Below, piece after piece: positions 13,675-21,587 of a stretch of 34,116 nt of DNA. Within the stretch, counting starts at the first letter, position 1. Every line of letters begins with the position of its first letter. The DNA comes from Escherichia albertii NBRC 107761 = DSM 17582 (GTDB lineage Bacteria > Pseudomonadota > Gammaproteobacteria > Enterobacterales > Enterobacteriaceae): the NCBI RefSeq assembly GCF_000759775.1, contig NZ_BBMY01000039.1:1-34116 (forward strand), written 5' to 3'. The position numbers and the translations under genes are program-made. The notes under the pieces were generated by a model. It did no database searches. It had not been told where the DNA came from and saw only the letters and a program-made list of their open reading frames with translations.

Positions 13675-14433
13675 TTAGTGTTTAATTGCAGATAGGTGAT
13701 GGTGAATTTGGTCGGCAGAAACCCGGTACAGCGTTGCCAGTTTGTCTGTTGTCAGTTGCTCAGTTGGTAAGCCTTGAGAAACATGACCATCTGTTTCAAT
13801 TCGGATAACGCTATCCGCAATGGCGTTGGCATGCAGAGGGTGATGGGTCGACATTAACATGGTCATGCCGCCGCTTTTTAGCTGGGTCAGCGTGTCCAGT
13901 AGTTGTATCTGATGACCGAAATCGAGGCTGGATGCGGGTTCATCCAGTAACAATAAGCGCGGCTGTTGGACCAACGCGCGGGCGATCAACGCTAACTGAC
14001 GCTCACCGCCGCTAAGGGTATTCCAGCGTCTTGCCGCCAGATGCGAAATCCCCATTTTGTCCAGTTGCTCAGTGGCAATCACTTGTTCCCGCTTCCCGGG
14101 AACAGCAAAAGCGCCCATGGCTGGCGCCAGTCCCATCAGCACCATATCCAGAACGCTAAAGGCAAAAATACCATCCTGGGCTTGAGGCACCCAGGCAATG
14201 GACTGCGCGCGCTGGCGAGGGCTCATTTTCTGAATGGATATGCCATCCAACAAAATCTCGCCGCTTAACAAAGGGATAGCACCAAGAATGGTGCGCATCA
14301 GCGTTGTTTTCCCGCAACCATTGGCACCTAACAGACAGCAAATTGATCCCTGTGACAAGCTGAAAGAAATACCGTGTAGTACCGGTTGACGGAAATAACC
14401 CAGCGAGGCGTGACGGACGGTAAGCAAAGTCAT
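13675..14433 (-). CDS. fepC: ABC transporter ATPase, FepC/MolC-like
   Basis: Cytoplasmic ATPase of 252 residues energising the cluster's type II importer. It has Walker A GANGCGKTT (residues 36-44), a Q-loop in WVPQAQ, signature LSGGERQ (140-146), Walker B LLLLDEP (160-166), D-loop SSLD and the switch histidine in STHH. As I recall the sequence, it is closer to Haemophilus MolC (molybdate/tungstate importer) than to FepC: both have an FAxSVLDxVLMG segment and an LSGG-x-RQLxLIARA run. ATG at 14433 overlaps the permease stop as ATGA. A much longer open frame reaching 14700 is permease sequence read in another frame. The name fepC follows the published cluster and should not be taken as proof of iron or enterobactin transport. 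Confidence 0.9.
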   Translation of the reverse strand: MTLLTVRHASLGYFRQPVLHGISFSLSQGSICCLLGANGCGKTTLMRTILGAIPLLSGEILLDGISIQKMSPRQRAQSIAWVPQAQDGIFAFSVLDMVLMGLAPAMGAFAVPGKREQVIATEQLDKMGISHLAARRWNTLSGGERQLALIARALVQQPRLLLLDEPASSLDFGHQIQLLDTLTQLKSGGMTMLMSTHHPLHANAIADSVIRIETDGHVSQGLPTEQLTTDKLATLYRVSADQIHHHLSAIKH

Positions 14434-15416
14434 TGGCGACCTCCGCGTAGCAACAGAAGCAGGAAAAAGGGGGCGCCCACAAAAGCCGTCAGAATGCCAA
14501 GCGGGATTTCGGTTGTCCCGATACTCCGTGCGAGTGTGTCGGTGAGCAGGAGCAGTATCGCGCCAGTCCCCATCGCGACAGGCAGAAGCTGCTGGTGGTT
14601 GTGTCCGATCAACAAGCGAGCAATATGCGGAACGACCAGACCGACCCAACCGATGATCCCCGCAATCGCGACCGTACTGGCAGTAATCAACGTGGCGCAA
14701 ATAATCAATGCTAAGCGCAGGCGTAGCACATTCAGGCCCAGCGATCTGGCTTCATCGTCGGAAAGCGTGAGTAAATTCATGCGCCAGCGGAGAAAAAGCA
14801 GGGGCAGAGTCCCCGCCAGGATGAGCGGTGCCACATAGCAGAGATCACGTAGAGTCACGGTAGACAACCCGCCCAGTAACCAGAACGTAATTGAAGGCAG
14901 TTGGGTATAGGGATCGGCTAACGTTTTAATCAGCGAAATGCCGGCACCGCATAATGTCCCCAGAGCAATGCCGACCAGCACCAGGGTTAATACCGGATCG
15001 TGACGAGTAACCCGACGTGTAATTAACCAGACACCCGCGACCACCAACAGACCGCCGCAAAATGCATATAGCTGGATGTAAACCGTGGGCTGGCCGAACA
15101 GTATTGCCGCGCAGGCGCCCAGCCCCGCCCCGGCAGAAACTCCCAGAATATCCGGTGACACTAAGGGATTACGGAACATTCCCTGATAGGTCGTTCCGGC
15201 CCCAGCCAGTGCAGCACCCAGCAACAGGGCAGCCAGAATGCGTGGAACGCGGATCTGCCAGAAAACGATTTGCTCGCGCAACGGCACATCGCTATGACGG
15301 AGAATGACCGCCAGCAGTTGCTGTAGATCAAGATGATAAGCGCCGCTGGCGGCGGCGAAAATAATGCTCGTGATAGCCAGAAGCAAAAGCAAAACAGATC
15401 TGGTTGCGGTTCTCAT
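14430..15416 (-). CDS. ABC transporter permease, FecCD/BtuC family
   Basis: Inner-membrane permease of 328 residues and about ten hydrophobic helices, of the family that imports siderophores, haem, cobalamin and, in MolB, molybdate. Family landmarks are VPRILAALLLGAALAGAGTTYQ (near residues 55-76), NPLVSPDILGVSAGAGLG and LGLNVLRLRL. The cytoplasmic coupling helix region lies in the GLVVPHIARLLIGHNHQQLLP segment, and the end is PLGILTAFVGAPFFLLLLLRG. A homodimer with two copies of the downstream ATPase is expected. The start ATG shares one base with the stop of the binding-protein gene, and the stop overlaps the ATPase start, so the three transporter genes are translationally coupled. The frame is intact. 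Confidence 0.93.
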   Translation of the reverse strand: MRTATRSVLLLLLAITSIIFAAASGAYHLDLQQLLAVILRHSDVPLREQIVFWQIRVPRILAALLLGAALAGAGTTYQGMFRNPLVSPDILGVSAGAGLGACAAILFGQPTVYIQLYAFCGGLLVVAGVWLITRRVTRHDPVLTLVLVGIALGTLCGAGISLIKTLADPYTQLPSITFWLLGGLSTVTLRDLCYVAPLILAGTLPLLFLRWRMNLLTLSDDEARSLGLNVLRLRLALIICATLITASTVAIAGIIGWVGLVVPHIARLLIGHNHQQLLPVAMGTGAILLLLTDTLARSIGTTEIPLGILTAFVGAPFFLLLLLRGGRQ

Positions 15417-16438
15417 CAGCTTGCCACCATTTTTTGATAGTTGGTGTCACTGAGAGTGCAATGCCAGAACAGCCTGGCGTAATGTTGCATGTCATTTTTA
15501 AACTGGCTGTTAACTGCGGGATCAAGCCAGGCATGGAGCCTGCGCAATCCCAAAAGACGGTTGATACCCGGTGGTGCGTCCAGCCAGCCGAAAGGTAACC
15601 CGCTTAGAAACAGGATTCTTTTTTCTACAACCGCCTTTACTCCCTGCCAGAGCGGATCGTTACGGATAAAGTCTGCGGTGATGCTATCCTGAACCAGAAT
15701 AATGTCCGGTTGCCAGCGTAGCAGATTCTCCATGGAAACCTGCGTCAGTCCGTGGCGATCGGCTATTTGCGCCACATTGTGTAAGCCTAATAATTCTGCC
15801 GCTTCGGTATGCAATGATCCTTGCAAGCCGGTCTCCAGACCTCGCGCACCGCGTGCGGCGTAAAAGCGAATATGAGCGGCTGGCGAAGCGGCGAATGCTT
15901 GCGCATCACTCACAAAACGACGGGCAAGATCGGCTTGTTCAGCAGCGCGCTTTTCTTCGCCTAACATTTTTCCAAGCGTCTCTATCTGTTCTGCTGACTG
16001 TTCCAGTTTACCGCTGAGCAATAACCAGGGGATTTGCGTCTGTTCACTCATCTGGCGAGCCTGGGATACCCAGGTTTCGTCGGTATTGCCGCAATCAATC
16101 ACTAAATCGGGACGTAACGCCATAAGTCCTTCCAGTGAGAGCGTGCTGGCACGTCCGGCGAGCCGCCCGAGTTTAGGCAACTGGCGAATGGCGTCAGGTA
16201 ATGGAATTGATGCCTGGCGGGCAAAATCAAAAGAGGAAAAACCAACCAGTTTTTCTGGTGCGACAGTCAGCAACAGCAGATCGGCGGGCGCGCCAGCACT
16301 GACAATGCGCGTAATGGTTTTTGCTTCAGGAAGCGTCAGCGAAGCCCAAAATTTAACAGATTGTGCAAAGGACGGTAGAGGGTGTAGAAGCAAAGTGGAC
16401 GCAAGAGCCTGCGCAAATGTCCGTCTGGTTAGTGACAT
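15416..16438 (-). CDS. Periplasmic substrate-binding protein, FecB/MolA-like
   Basis: Periplasmic component of the importer, 340 residues, of the type III (helical-linker, BtuF/FecB-like) binding-protein class. The N-terminus is MSLTRRTFAQALASTLLLHPLPSFAQ, a signal peptide with a twin arginine (RRTF) and a probable cut after FAQ; there is no lipobox. The binding domain shows the usual PDLVIDCGN (lobe 1) and QPDIILVQD (lobe 2) strands, with KLVGFSSFD between strands. ATG at 16438 is preferred, with AGGA eight bases upstream; codons further upstream lie inside the promoter region. First gene of the operon. A putative ModE operator precedes it, suggesting molybdate or tungstate as cargo. Confidence 0.88.
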   Translation of the reverse strand: MSLTRRTFAQALASTLLLHPLPSFAQSVKFWASLTLPEAKTITRIVSAGAPADLLLLTVAPEKLVGFSSFDFARQASIPLPDAIRQLPKLGRLAGRASTLSLEGLMALRPDLVIDCGNTDETWVSQARQMSEQTQIPWLLLSGKLEQSAEQIETLGKMLGEEKRAAEQADLARRFVSDAQAFAASPAAHIRFYAARGARGLETGLQGSLHTEAAELLGLHNVAQIADRHGLTQVSMENLLRWQPDIILVQDSITADFIRNDPLWQGVKAVVEKRILFLSGLPFGWLDAPPGINRLLGLRRLHAWLDPAVNSQFKNDMQHYARLFWHCTLSDTNYQKMVAS

Positions 16439-16763
16439 AGGTAACATCCTGAAAAGCAAAATCGCTATATATTTACATATACATCGCAAAAAATCATGTC
16501 CCATATCAAAGTTTATCTAATGAAAACATAGCGATGTCACAGCTTCAGAAAGGTCGATAAAACTGTCGGCAATAACCATGGGGATAAATATATTTAAATA
16601 AATTAATAATTCATGGCTGAATAATGTTTTTTTATCTCTTGTTGTTACGTGATATTGAAGTTATCTGTTTTTATAATAAGCGATTTTTGATATCTCACAG
16701 AGAAGAATATCAGCATCCTCCCGTTTCATCGTAGTGAATATACTGTTAACGGAGGTGAAAAGA
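16439..16763. other. Divergent AT-rich control region
   Basis: This 325-bp gap lies between the transport operon and the orphan gene. It carries the ModE-like site and, at 16672-16677, a perfect TATAAT facing the orphan gene without a clear -35. The rest is AT-rich and shows no gene; it would suit H-NS binding. Confidence 0.5.
16461..16487 (-). promoter_or_regulatory. Putative ModE (molybdate repressor) operator
   Basis: ATCGCTATATA (16461-16471), exactly six bases, then TATACATCGC (16478-16487) form an imperfect palindrome. The ModE operator as I recall it has half-sites ATCGNTATATA and TATATAACGAT separated by six bases. The left half matches at every position; the right half keeps TATA, A and CG. 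The site lies 23 bp before the start of the first transport gene and overlaps the likely -10 region, where a repressor would act. Confidence 0.65.
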
Positions 16764-17921
16764 ATGCGGAGGGTTATTCAAAGCCTATGTTGTAGCCGTA
16801 CAGACTCACCACTTGCGGATAGTAAGCAGCATAATAGAAAATTTCAACGACAAGATTTTGAGCATTTTAAGAAAGACATTATTAGCGTCATCAACAACAA
16901 TGAAAACATTTATTGTCTGAGGGATGGAAATTTACTGGGTGTGTTTATCAAAACATGCAGCAAAAGTGACGATAATAGCTACAAAAACATGATGTTTACT
17001 CTTTTTTTTGATAGTGATATGTATGGTAACAGAATTATTAAAGCATCGCCGAACGACGATGAGTTGCAACTATTAAGTGCAGGGTGTAGTAACGATAATA
17101 TTCTCCATTTTATCAATGCATTTCTCGTTCAGGTCAAATTCCCTGTGATTGGGCGAGTGAAACCAGAACTATTGCCGAAAAACGAACTTTCTCAAGGGAT
17201 AAGTTCGTTGCGATGGACAACGACAGGGCTTGCTGCAAGCCAATTGTTCCAACAGTGGCAATTTGGGAAGCAACAACAGCAGGAAGGAAGTACAGAATAT
17301 AATACACAACATCCTGATGAACATATCACGCTTGCACCTCCTGTTCGTTGTGTCGAAACCTTGCATCATCAACGACTCTTACCGCTTCGGAGTTGGCTAA
17401 ACGATTTCCTTAGCGAAATAACCCACTTTCCTGAAAAAACGAAAGAATCGTTTTTTCATCATTGCCTCATTATATTTAGGGTAGTTCAAAAAATAGATGT
17501 GTTGGGCTGTAGTCATTTACTGACTAACAGCGACCAGAATAGCGAAATTGGGTTATCTTCGCTAATTGATTACCTGGAGTTGATAAGCCCTTATTCCAGA
17601 TTAACCCAAAGCCCTCCGCGGGCGATTCAACAATTATCTGAAGATGAATGGACTGACTTTCTCTGTTGGTTGCTAAATTCTTTGGCGTGTCTGGATTATG
17701 TCATTATTAATTTAGCACCTGAAACCAAAAAGATGTTAATGAACGATCATAGTAATAATATTCAGGAAGCGATCGATGCTTTGTATAGCCAACGCAGATG
17801 TAAAACAACGACACAGGATAATGAAACTTTTACCCGAAGAAATGATGCTATCTTCGGCAATCATGTGTGGCAGACTTTTGGCCAATTTTTCCCGCCGGGA
17901 GTTGAAAAACCCTCCGTGTAG
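16764..17921 (+). CDS. Orphan hypothetical protein, AT-rich gene
   Basis: I do not recognise this protein of 385 residues. The start is ATG at 16764, because GGAGGTG lies about six bases before it; a GTG at 16734 has no ribosome site. There is no signal peptide or membrane helix. The N-terminus MRRVIQSLCCSRTDSPLADS is basic with a cysteine pair and then polar. Residues 35-130 look like a compact mixed fold, with FEHFKKDIISVINNN and LLGVFIKTC. A Gln-rich linker lies near residues 165-185, and a mostly helical C-terminal half ends in QFFPPGVEKPSV. The G+C content is clearly lower than that of the neighbours and many codons are rare (ATA, AGA, TTA), suggesting horizontal acquisition. It could be a secreted or phage-type accessory protein, but nothing here proves that. 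Confidence 0.75.
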   Translation: MRRVIQSLCCSRTDSPLADSKQHNRKFQRQDFEHFKKDIISVINNNENIYCLRDGNLLGVFIKTCSKSDDNSYKNMMFTLFFDSDMYGNRIIKASPNDDELQLLSAGCSNDNILHFINAFLVQVKFPVIGRVKPELLPKNELSQGISSLRWTTTGLAASQLFQQWQFGKQQQQEGSTEYNTQHPDEHITLAPPVRCVETLHHQRLLPLRSWLNDFLSEITHFPEKTKESFFHHCLIIFRVVQKIDVLGCSHLLTNSDQNSEIGLSSLIDYLELISPYSRLTQSPPRAIQQLSEDEWTDFLCWLLNSLACLDYVIINLAPETKKMLMNDHSNNIQEAIDALYSQRRCKTTTQDNETFTRRNDAIFGNHVWQTFGQFFPPGVEKPSV

Positions 17922-17948
17922 AAAAAGGGGAGAGGCCGTCGTATTCAT

Positions 17949-17984
17949 CCTGATAACATCATCCAGAGGTATGACGTTATCAGG
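17949..17984. terminator. Hairpin between orphan gene and treA
   Basis: CCTGATAAC (17949-17957) and GTTATCAGG (17976-17984) form perfect nine-base arms with an 18-base loop, between two convergent genes. A clear T run is lacking, so it may be an RNA-protecting or Rho-assisted structure rather than an intrinsic terminator. Confidence 0.45.
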
Positions 17985-17995
17985 AGAAAAGACCG

Positions 17996-19687
17996 TTAAT
18001 GTGCGGATCTTGCCGCTTTAGTTGTGGACTGTTGTGTTGATTCATGGAGCGGTCTTGCCGGAACATTGTCACACGGTTGCTCTTTTGGGCAGATCAAATC
18101 CAGCATTTTCAGCGTCACACCGTTGGTCCAGCCAAAACCATCCTGCAATGGATATTCACCGCCACCACCACCTGTTCCGGTGGTACTGACATCATATTTC
18201 TCCACCAGTTTTTTCTCCCGATCATAAGTGTGCTGAACATTGCTCAGAAAAAGCCAGCTAATGTCCATTGCTACCTCTTTCTGTCCATAGTTTTGCAATC
18301 CTTCTGTGGCAACCCATTGCAACGGTGCCCAGCCATTTAGCGCATCCCATTGCTGTCCACTTTTCACCGACGTGGTGTTCAGTCCACCGGGTTGCAGCAG
18401 ATGCGTCCTGGTTGCGGTTGCCATTTTGTCGGCACGATCTTTTGCCGCGACATTGACATAAAGCGGGAACAGAGCGGCGGCGGTTAATTGATTGCGAACT
18501 TTATTACTCTTCAGATCGTAATCGGCATACCAGCCTTGTTGGGCGTTCCACAGATATTTTTCGATCCCTTTCTGGCGGGCATGAGCGAGAGTGTCATACT
18601 GGCTGGCTAGCGCGCTATCTCCGGCAGCTTTGCTGGCGCGGGCAAGGATTTTCTCCATTTTATACATCAGACTATTGAGATCGACGGGTACGATGCTGGT
18701 GGTGCGTAAAGTATTTAGCTGCTGCGGATTGTCCATCCAGCGAGAACTGAAATCCCAGCCAGATGCGGCAGCAGAGCGCAGGTCACGGTAGATTTCCGGG
18801 GCAGGGCGGTTCGGATTACTTTTGGCTGTGGCAATATCTTCTACCCATGACTCTGGACGCGGTGTATCACGATCATCCCAGTAGCGGTTAAGGATGGTGC
18901 CGCCTTTAAGTTTTACCGCCCGTTTTTCCTGTTGTCCGGCTTGCAGGTCTTCAATACCGTCCATCCACCAGGCATACTCTTTTTGCAGTTGCGGCAGATA
19001 TTGTTTTAATACAGTGTCACCGTCATGTTGTGCCAGTAACTCCACCATCAGCGCAAAGAACGGTGGTTGTGAACGGCTCAAATAGTAGCTACGGTTGCCG
19101 TTTGGAATGTGCCCATACGTATCAATTTCATAACCGAAATTCGCCACCATATCGGCCACTTTATCCCAGTGACCGCTTTCGGCAAGGCCCAGCATAGTGA
19201 AGTAACTGTCCCAGTAATACACTTCCCGAAAACGTCCTCCCGGCACGACATAGGGGTGTGGCAACGGTAGAAGAGAATCCCATTTGTCGGTATTTTCGGT
19301 TGAATGAGTTAACACCGACCATAATCCATTGATGTGTGCACGTAATGATTGTCCTTTCGGGGGAACATATTTTTCCCCTTCTTTTGGCAGGGTGAAGTTG
19401 ACGTTAACGAAATGGCGTAGATCAAATCCGCTTTGATTTTGCTGCATCCGATAATCGGCGAGGATCATTAACGGATCGCTGTTTGGCACGGCGTCGGCAA
19501 ACGTTTTTTGATCGGGAAAAAGTTTGGCGTTTTGCACATCATTAAACAGCGGTCCCAACAAAATATCAGGAGGTTGCGGGGTAACTGCAATTTCTTCTGC
19601 CTGCGCCGGGAACGCAGATAAACATAATAAAATGCTGGCAGAAATTAACGCTATTTTTTGTGGGTGAGGAGGGGCAAGTGCGTGCAT
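17996..19687 (-). CDS. treA: Periplasmic trehalase TreA
   Basis: Glycoside hydrolase family 37 enzyme that splits trehalose to two glucose molecules in the periplasm, allowing growth on trehalose at high osmolarity; in K-12 it is osmotically induced under RpoS. The product has 563 residues from ATG at 19687, with AAAGGAG about ten bases upstream. A signal peptide (to about AQA, residue 29) is followed by trehalase signature 1, [15 protein letters not shown] (about residues 150-164). The acid/base region SGWDFSSRW (known catalytic Asp312) and [13 protein letters not shown] (known catalytic Glu496) are kept. Signature 2 reads [10 protein letters not shown], with leucine where the family and K-12 have proline. 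The N-terminus and the poorly conserved tail differ from K-12. It is convergent with the orphan gene. Confidence 0.96.
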   Translation of the reverse strand: MHALAPPHPQKIALISASILLCLSAFPAQAEEIAVTPQPPDILLGPLFNDVQNAKLFPDQKTFADAVPNSDPLMILADYRMQQNQSGFDLRHFVNVNFTLPKEGEKYVPPKGQSLRAHINGLWSVLTHSTENTDKWDSLLPLPHPYVVPGGRFREVYYWDSYFTMLGLAESGHWDKVADMVANFGYEIDTYGHIPNGNRSYYLSRSQPPFFALMVELLAQHDGDTVLKQYLPQLQKEYAWWMDGIEDLQAGQQEKRAVKLKGGTILNRYWDDRDTPRPESWVEDIATAKSNPNRPAPEIYRDLRSAAASGWDFSSRWMDNPQQLNTLRTTSIVPVDLNSLMYKMEKILARASKAAGDSALASQYDTLAHARQKGIEKYLWNAQQGWYADYDLKSNKVRNQLTAAALFPLYVNVAAKDRADKMATATRTHLLQPGGLNTTSVKSGQQWDALNGWAPLQWVATEGLQNYGQKEVAMDISWLFLSNVQHTYDREKKLVEKYDVSTTGTGGGGGEYPLQDGFGWTNGVTLKMLDLICPKEQPCDNVPARPLHESTQQSTTKAARSAH

Positions 19688-19724
19688 CAATCATTTCTCC
19701 TTTGGCGATACCGAACAAAACGGT

Positions 19725-19840
19725 ATTCAGGCATCAGAAAACCTTAGTTCAGGATCGCCGTAAGAGCATGATTGAAAGCTTATTCTGCGAACTGGCAGAC
19801 AAATCTGATCGAGAAACCGATTTAACGCTGATGCCTGAAT
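19725..19840. repeat. 13-bp inverted repeat in the dha deletion scar
   Basis: ATTCAGGCATCAG (19725-19737) is repeated as its exact reverse complement CTGATGCCTGAAT (19828-19840), with 90 bases between. The pair lies between the treA start and the dhaR remnant. It could be the ends of a decayed miniature element or part of an old regulatory site; neither is shown. A shorter inverted repeat, ATACCG/CGGTAT (19708-19726), overlaps its left end. Confidence 0.6.
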
Positions 19841-19883
19841 TGTTGCGCTTTTACATCCAGTGTTAATGTCTCTTCCGGTTGTA

Positions 19884-20219
19884 TCTCGCCTGGTTTCCTG
19901 TGCATGGCCTGGCAACGATTTTGAGCTTTATAGCGTCATCGAGAATCTTGCGCTGAGTAGCGATAACGGGCGCATTCGTGTCAGTGATTTGCCTGAACAT
20001 CTGTTTACCGAGCAGGCGACAGAGGATGTCAGCGCGACACACCTTTCCACCAGTCTGTCATTTGCGGAAATCGAAAAGGAGGCGATTATTAACGCTGCAC
20101 AGGTTGCAGGCGGTCGTATTCAGGAAATGTCGGCTTTACTTGGGAGCGGCCGTACGACCCTGTGGCGAAAAATGAAGCAGCACGGCATTGATGTCAGTCA
20201 GTTTAAGCGAAGGAGATAG
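19884..20219 (+). pseudogene. dhaR: C-terminal remnant of dhaR
   Basis: About 111 codons remain of DhaR, the 639-residue bacterial enhancer-binding-type activator of the dihydroxyacetone kinase operon. The match to the K-12 protein begins at SRLVSCAWPGNDFELYSVIENLALSSDNG and runs to the end, FKRRR. It keeps the Fis-like helix-turn-helix (EIEKEAIINAAQ ... GRTTLWRKMKQHGID) but lacks the N-terminal sensor (GAF and PAS) and nearly all of the ATPase domain. In K-12 dhaR is divergent from dhaKLM, which lies next to treA; here treA is followed directly by this scar, so dhaKLM and most of dhaR are missing. The open frame extends to ATG at 19860, so a DNA-binding peptide could still be made. ychF is convergent downstream; K-12 also has ycgV here. 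Confidence 0.9.
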
Positions 20220-20309
20220 CGGGAGAGTCATTACCCTCCAACTATAGCAGGGCAATAAATGCCGTCTTTTACTGAATGTCAGAACTGCATAATGCATTGT
20301 TACCGCTAC

Positions 20310-20343
20310 AAAAAAGCCATTATGTGCAGCACACATAATGGCT
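20310..20343 (-). terminator. Terminator after ychF
   Basis: AGCCATTATGTG (20315-20326) and CACATAATGGCT (20332-20343) make a 12-base perfect stem with a five-base loop. On the minus strand the stem is followed by a run of T residues at 20310-20315. Confidence 0.9.
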
Positions 20344-20379
20344 AATGAATAGCGATATTCCCGAGATAACGGGCGGCTA

Positions 20380-21471
20380 TTAGACGTTGAACAGGAAGTT
20401 CATTACATCGCCGTCTTTTACGATGTACTCTTTACCTTCTGCCCGCATTTTGCCTGCTTCTTTCGCGCCTTGTTCACCTTTGTAAGTGATGAAATCTTCA
20501 AACGAGATGGTTTGTGCGCGGATAAAGCCTTTTTCAAAATCGGTGTGGATTTTGCCAGCAGCCTGCGGTGCGGTTGCGCCAACCGGAATAGTCCATGCAC
20601 GTACTTCTTTCACCCCAGCAGTGAAGTAGGTCTGCAGGTTCAGTAGTTTATAACCGGCACGAATCACGCGGTTCAGCCCCGGCTCTTCCAGTCCCAGCTC
20701 TTGCATAAACTCTTCGCGTTCTTCGTCGTCCAGTTCAGCAATGTCTGCTTCAACCGCAGCACAAACCGGAACGACAACGGAACCTTCTTTCGCAGCGATT
20801 TCACGTACCTGATCGAGATACGGGTTGTTTTCAAAACCGTCTTCGTTGACGTTGGCGATGTACATCGTTGGTTTCAGCGTCAGGAAGCTCAAATAACGAA
20901 TAGCCGCTTTTTCTTCTGCGCTTAAATCCAGTGCGCGCAACATGCCTGCGTTTTCCAGTTGCGGCAGGCATTTTTCCAGTACCGCCAGTTCGGCTTTCGC
21001 GTCTTTATCGCCGCCTTTGGCTTTCTTCTGTACGCGGTGAATCGCGCGTTCACAGGTGTCGAGATCCGCCAGTGCCAGCTCGGTATTGATAACTTCAATA
21101 TCATCTGCCGGATTAACTTTGCCGGAAACGTGAATGATGTTGTCATTTTCAAAGCAGCGAACAACGTGACCGATCGCTTCGGTTTCACGAATGTTTGTCA
21201 GGAACTGGTTACCCAGACCTTCACCTTTCGAGGCGCCTTTTACCAGACCGGCGATATCGACAAATTCCATGGTAGTGGGAAGCGTACGCTGCGGTTTTAC
21301 GATTTCAGCCAGTTGATCCAGGCGTGGGTCGGGCATTGGCACGACGCCTGTGTTCGGCTCGATAGTGCAGAATGGAAAGTTGGCCGCTTCAATACCGGCT
21401 TTGGTCAGCGCGTTGAACAGGGTGGATTTCCCGACGTTGGGCAAACCGACGATACCGCATTTGAATCCCAT
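20380..21471 (-). CDS. ychF: Ribosome-associated ATPase YchF
   Basis: Universally conserved Obg-family P-loop NTPase of 363 residues that binds ribosomes and hydrolyses ATP rather than GTP. In E. coli it acts as a negative regulator of the oxidative-stress response. The P-loop is GLPNVGKS (residues 8-15), followed by the switch region [10 protein letters not shown] and [20 protein letters not shown]. The base-recognition motif is NVNE instead of the NKxD of GTPases, which explains the ATP preference. A coiled-coil insert (about residues 130-200) is followed by the C-terminal TGS domain, ending in [15 protein letters not shown]. It normally forms a unit with pth, whose stop codon lies 116 bp upstream on the same strand. 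Confidence 0.98.
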   Translation of the reverse strand: MGFKCGIVGLPNVGKSTLFNALTKAGIEAANFPFCTIEPNTGVVPMPDPRLDQLAEIVKPQRTLPTTMEFVDIAGLVKGASKGEGLGNQFLTNIRETEAIGHVVRCFENDNIIHVSGKVNPADDIEVINTELALADLDTCERAIHRVQKKAKGGDKDAKAELAVLEKCLPQLENAGMLRALDLSAEEKAAIRYLSFLTLKPTMYIANVNEDGFENNPYLDQVREIAAKEGSVVVPVCAAVEADIAELDDEEREEFMQELGLEEPGLNRVIRAGYKLLNLQTYFTAGVKEVRAWTIPVGATAPQAAGKIHTDFEKGFIRAQTISFEDFITYKGEQGAKEAGKMRAEGKEYIVKDGDVMNFLFNV

Positions 21472-21587
21472 GATTTAAATCACCTTAATATCTTAATAAT
21501 CAACCTGTTATTGTAAACAGATTGCAGAAATGGAAATAACTTTGCCTATTATACACGGCACTCGGCAAAAATGCCGCAGACAACGAC

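Noticed and set aside
14434-14700. N-terminal extension of the ATPase frame to 14700
   Set aside because: The extra 89 residues are arginine-rich out-of-frame sequence of the permease gene. The ATPase fold begins at 14433, which overlaps the permease stop as is usual in this operon.
16734-16763. GTG at 16734 as the start of the orphan gene
   Set aside because: No ribosome site before it; a GGAGGTG motif correctly placed for ATG 16764 lies inside this stretch.
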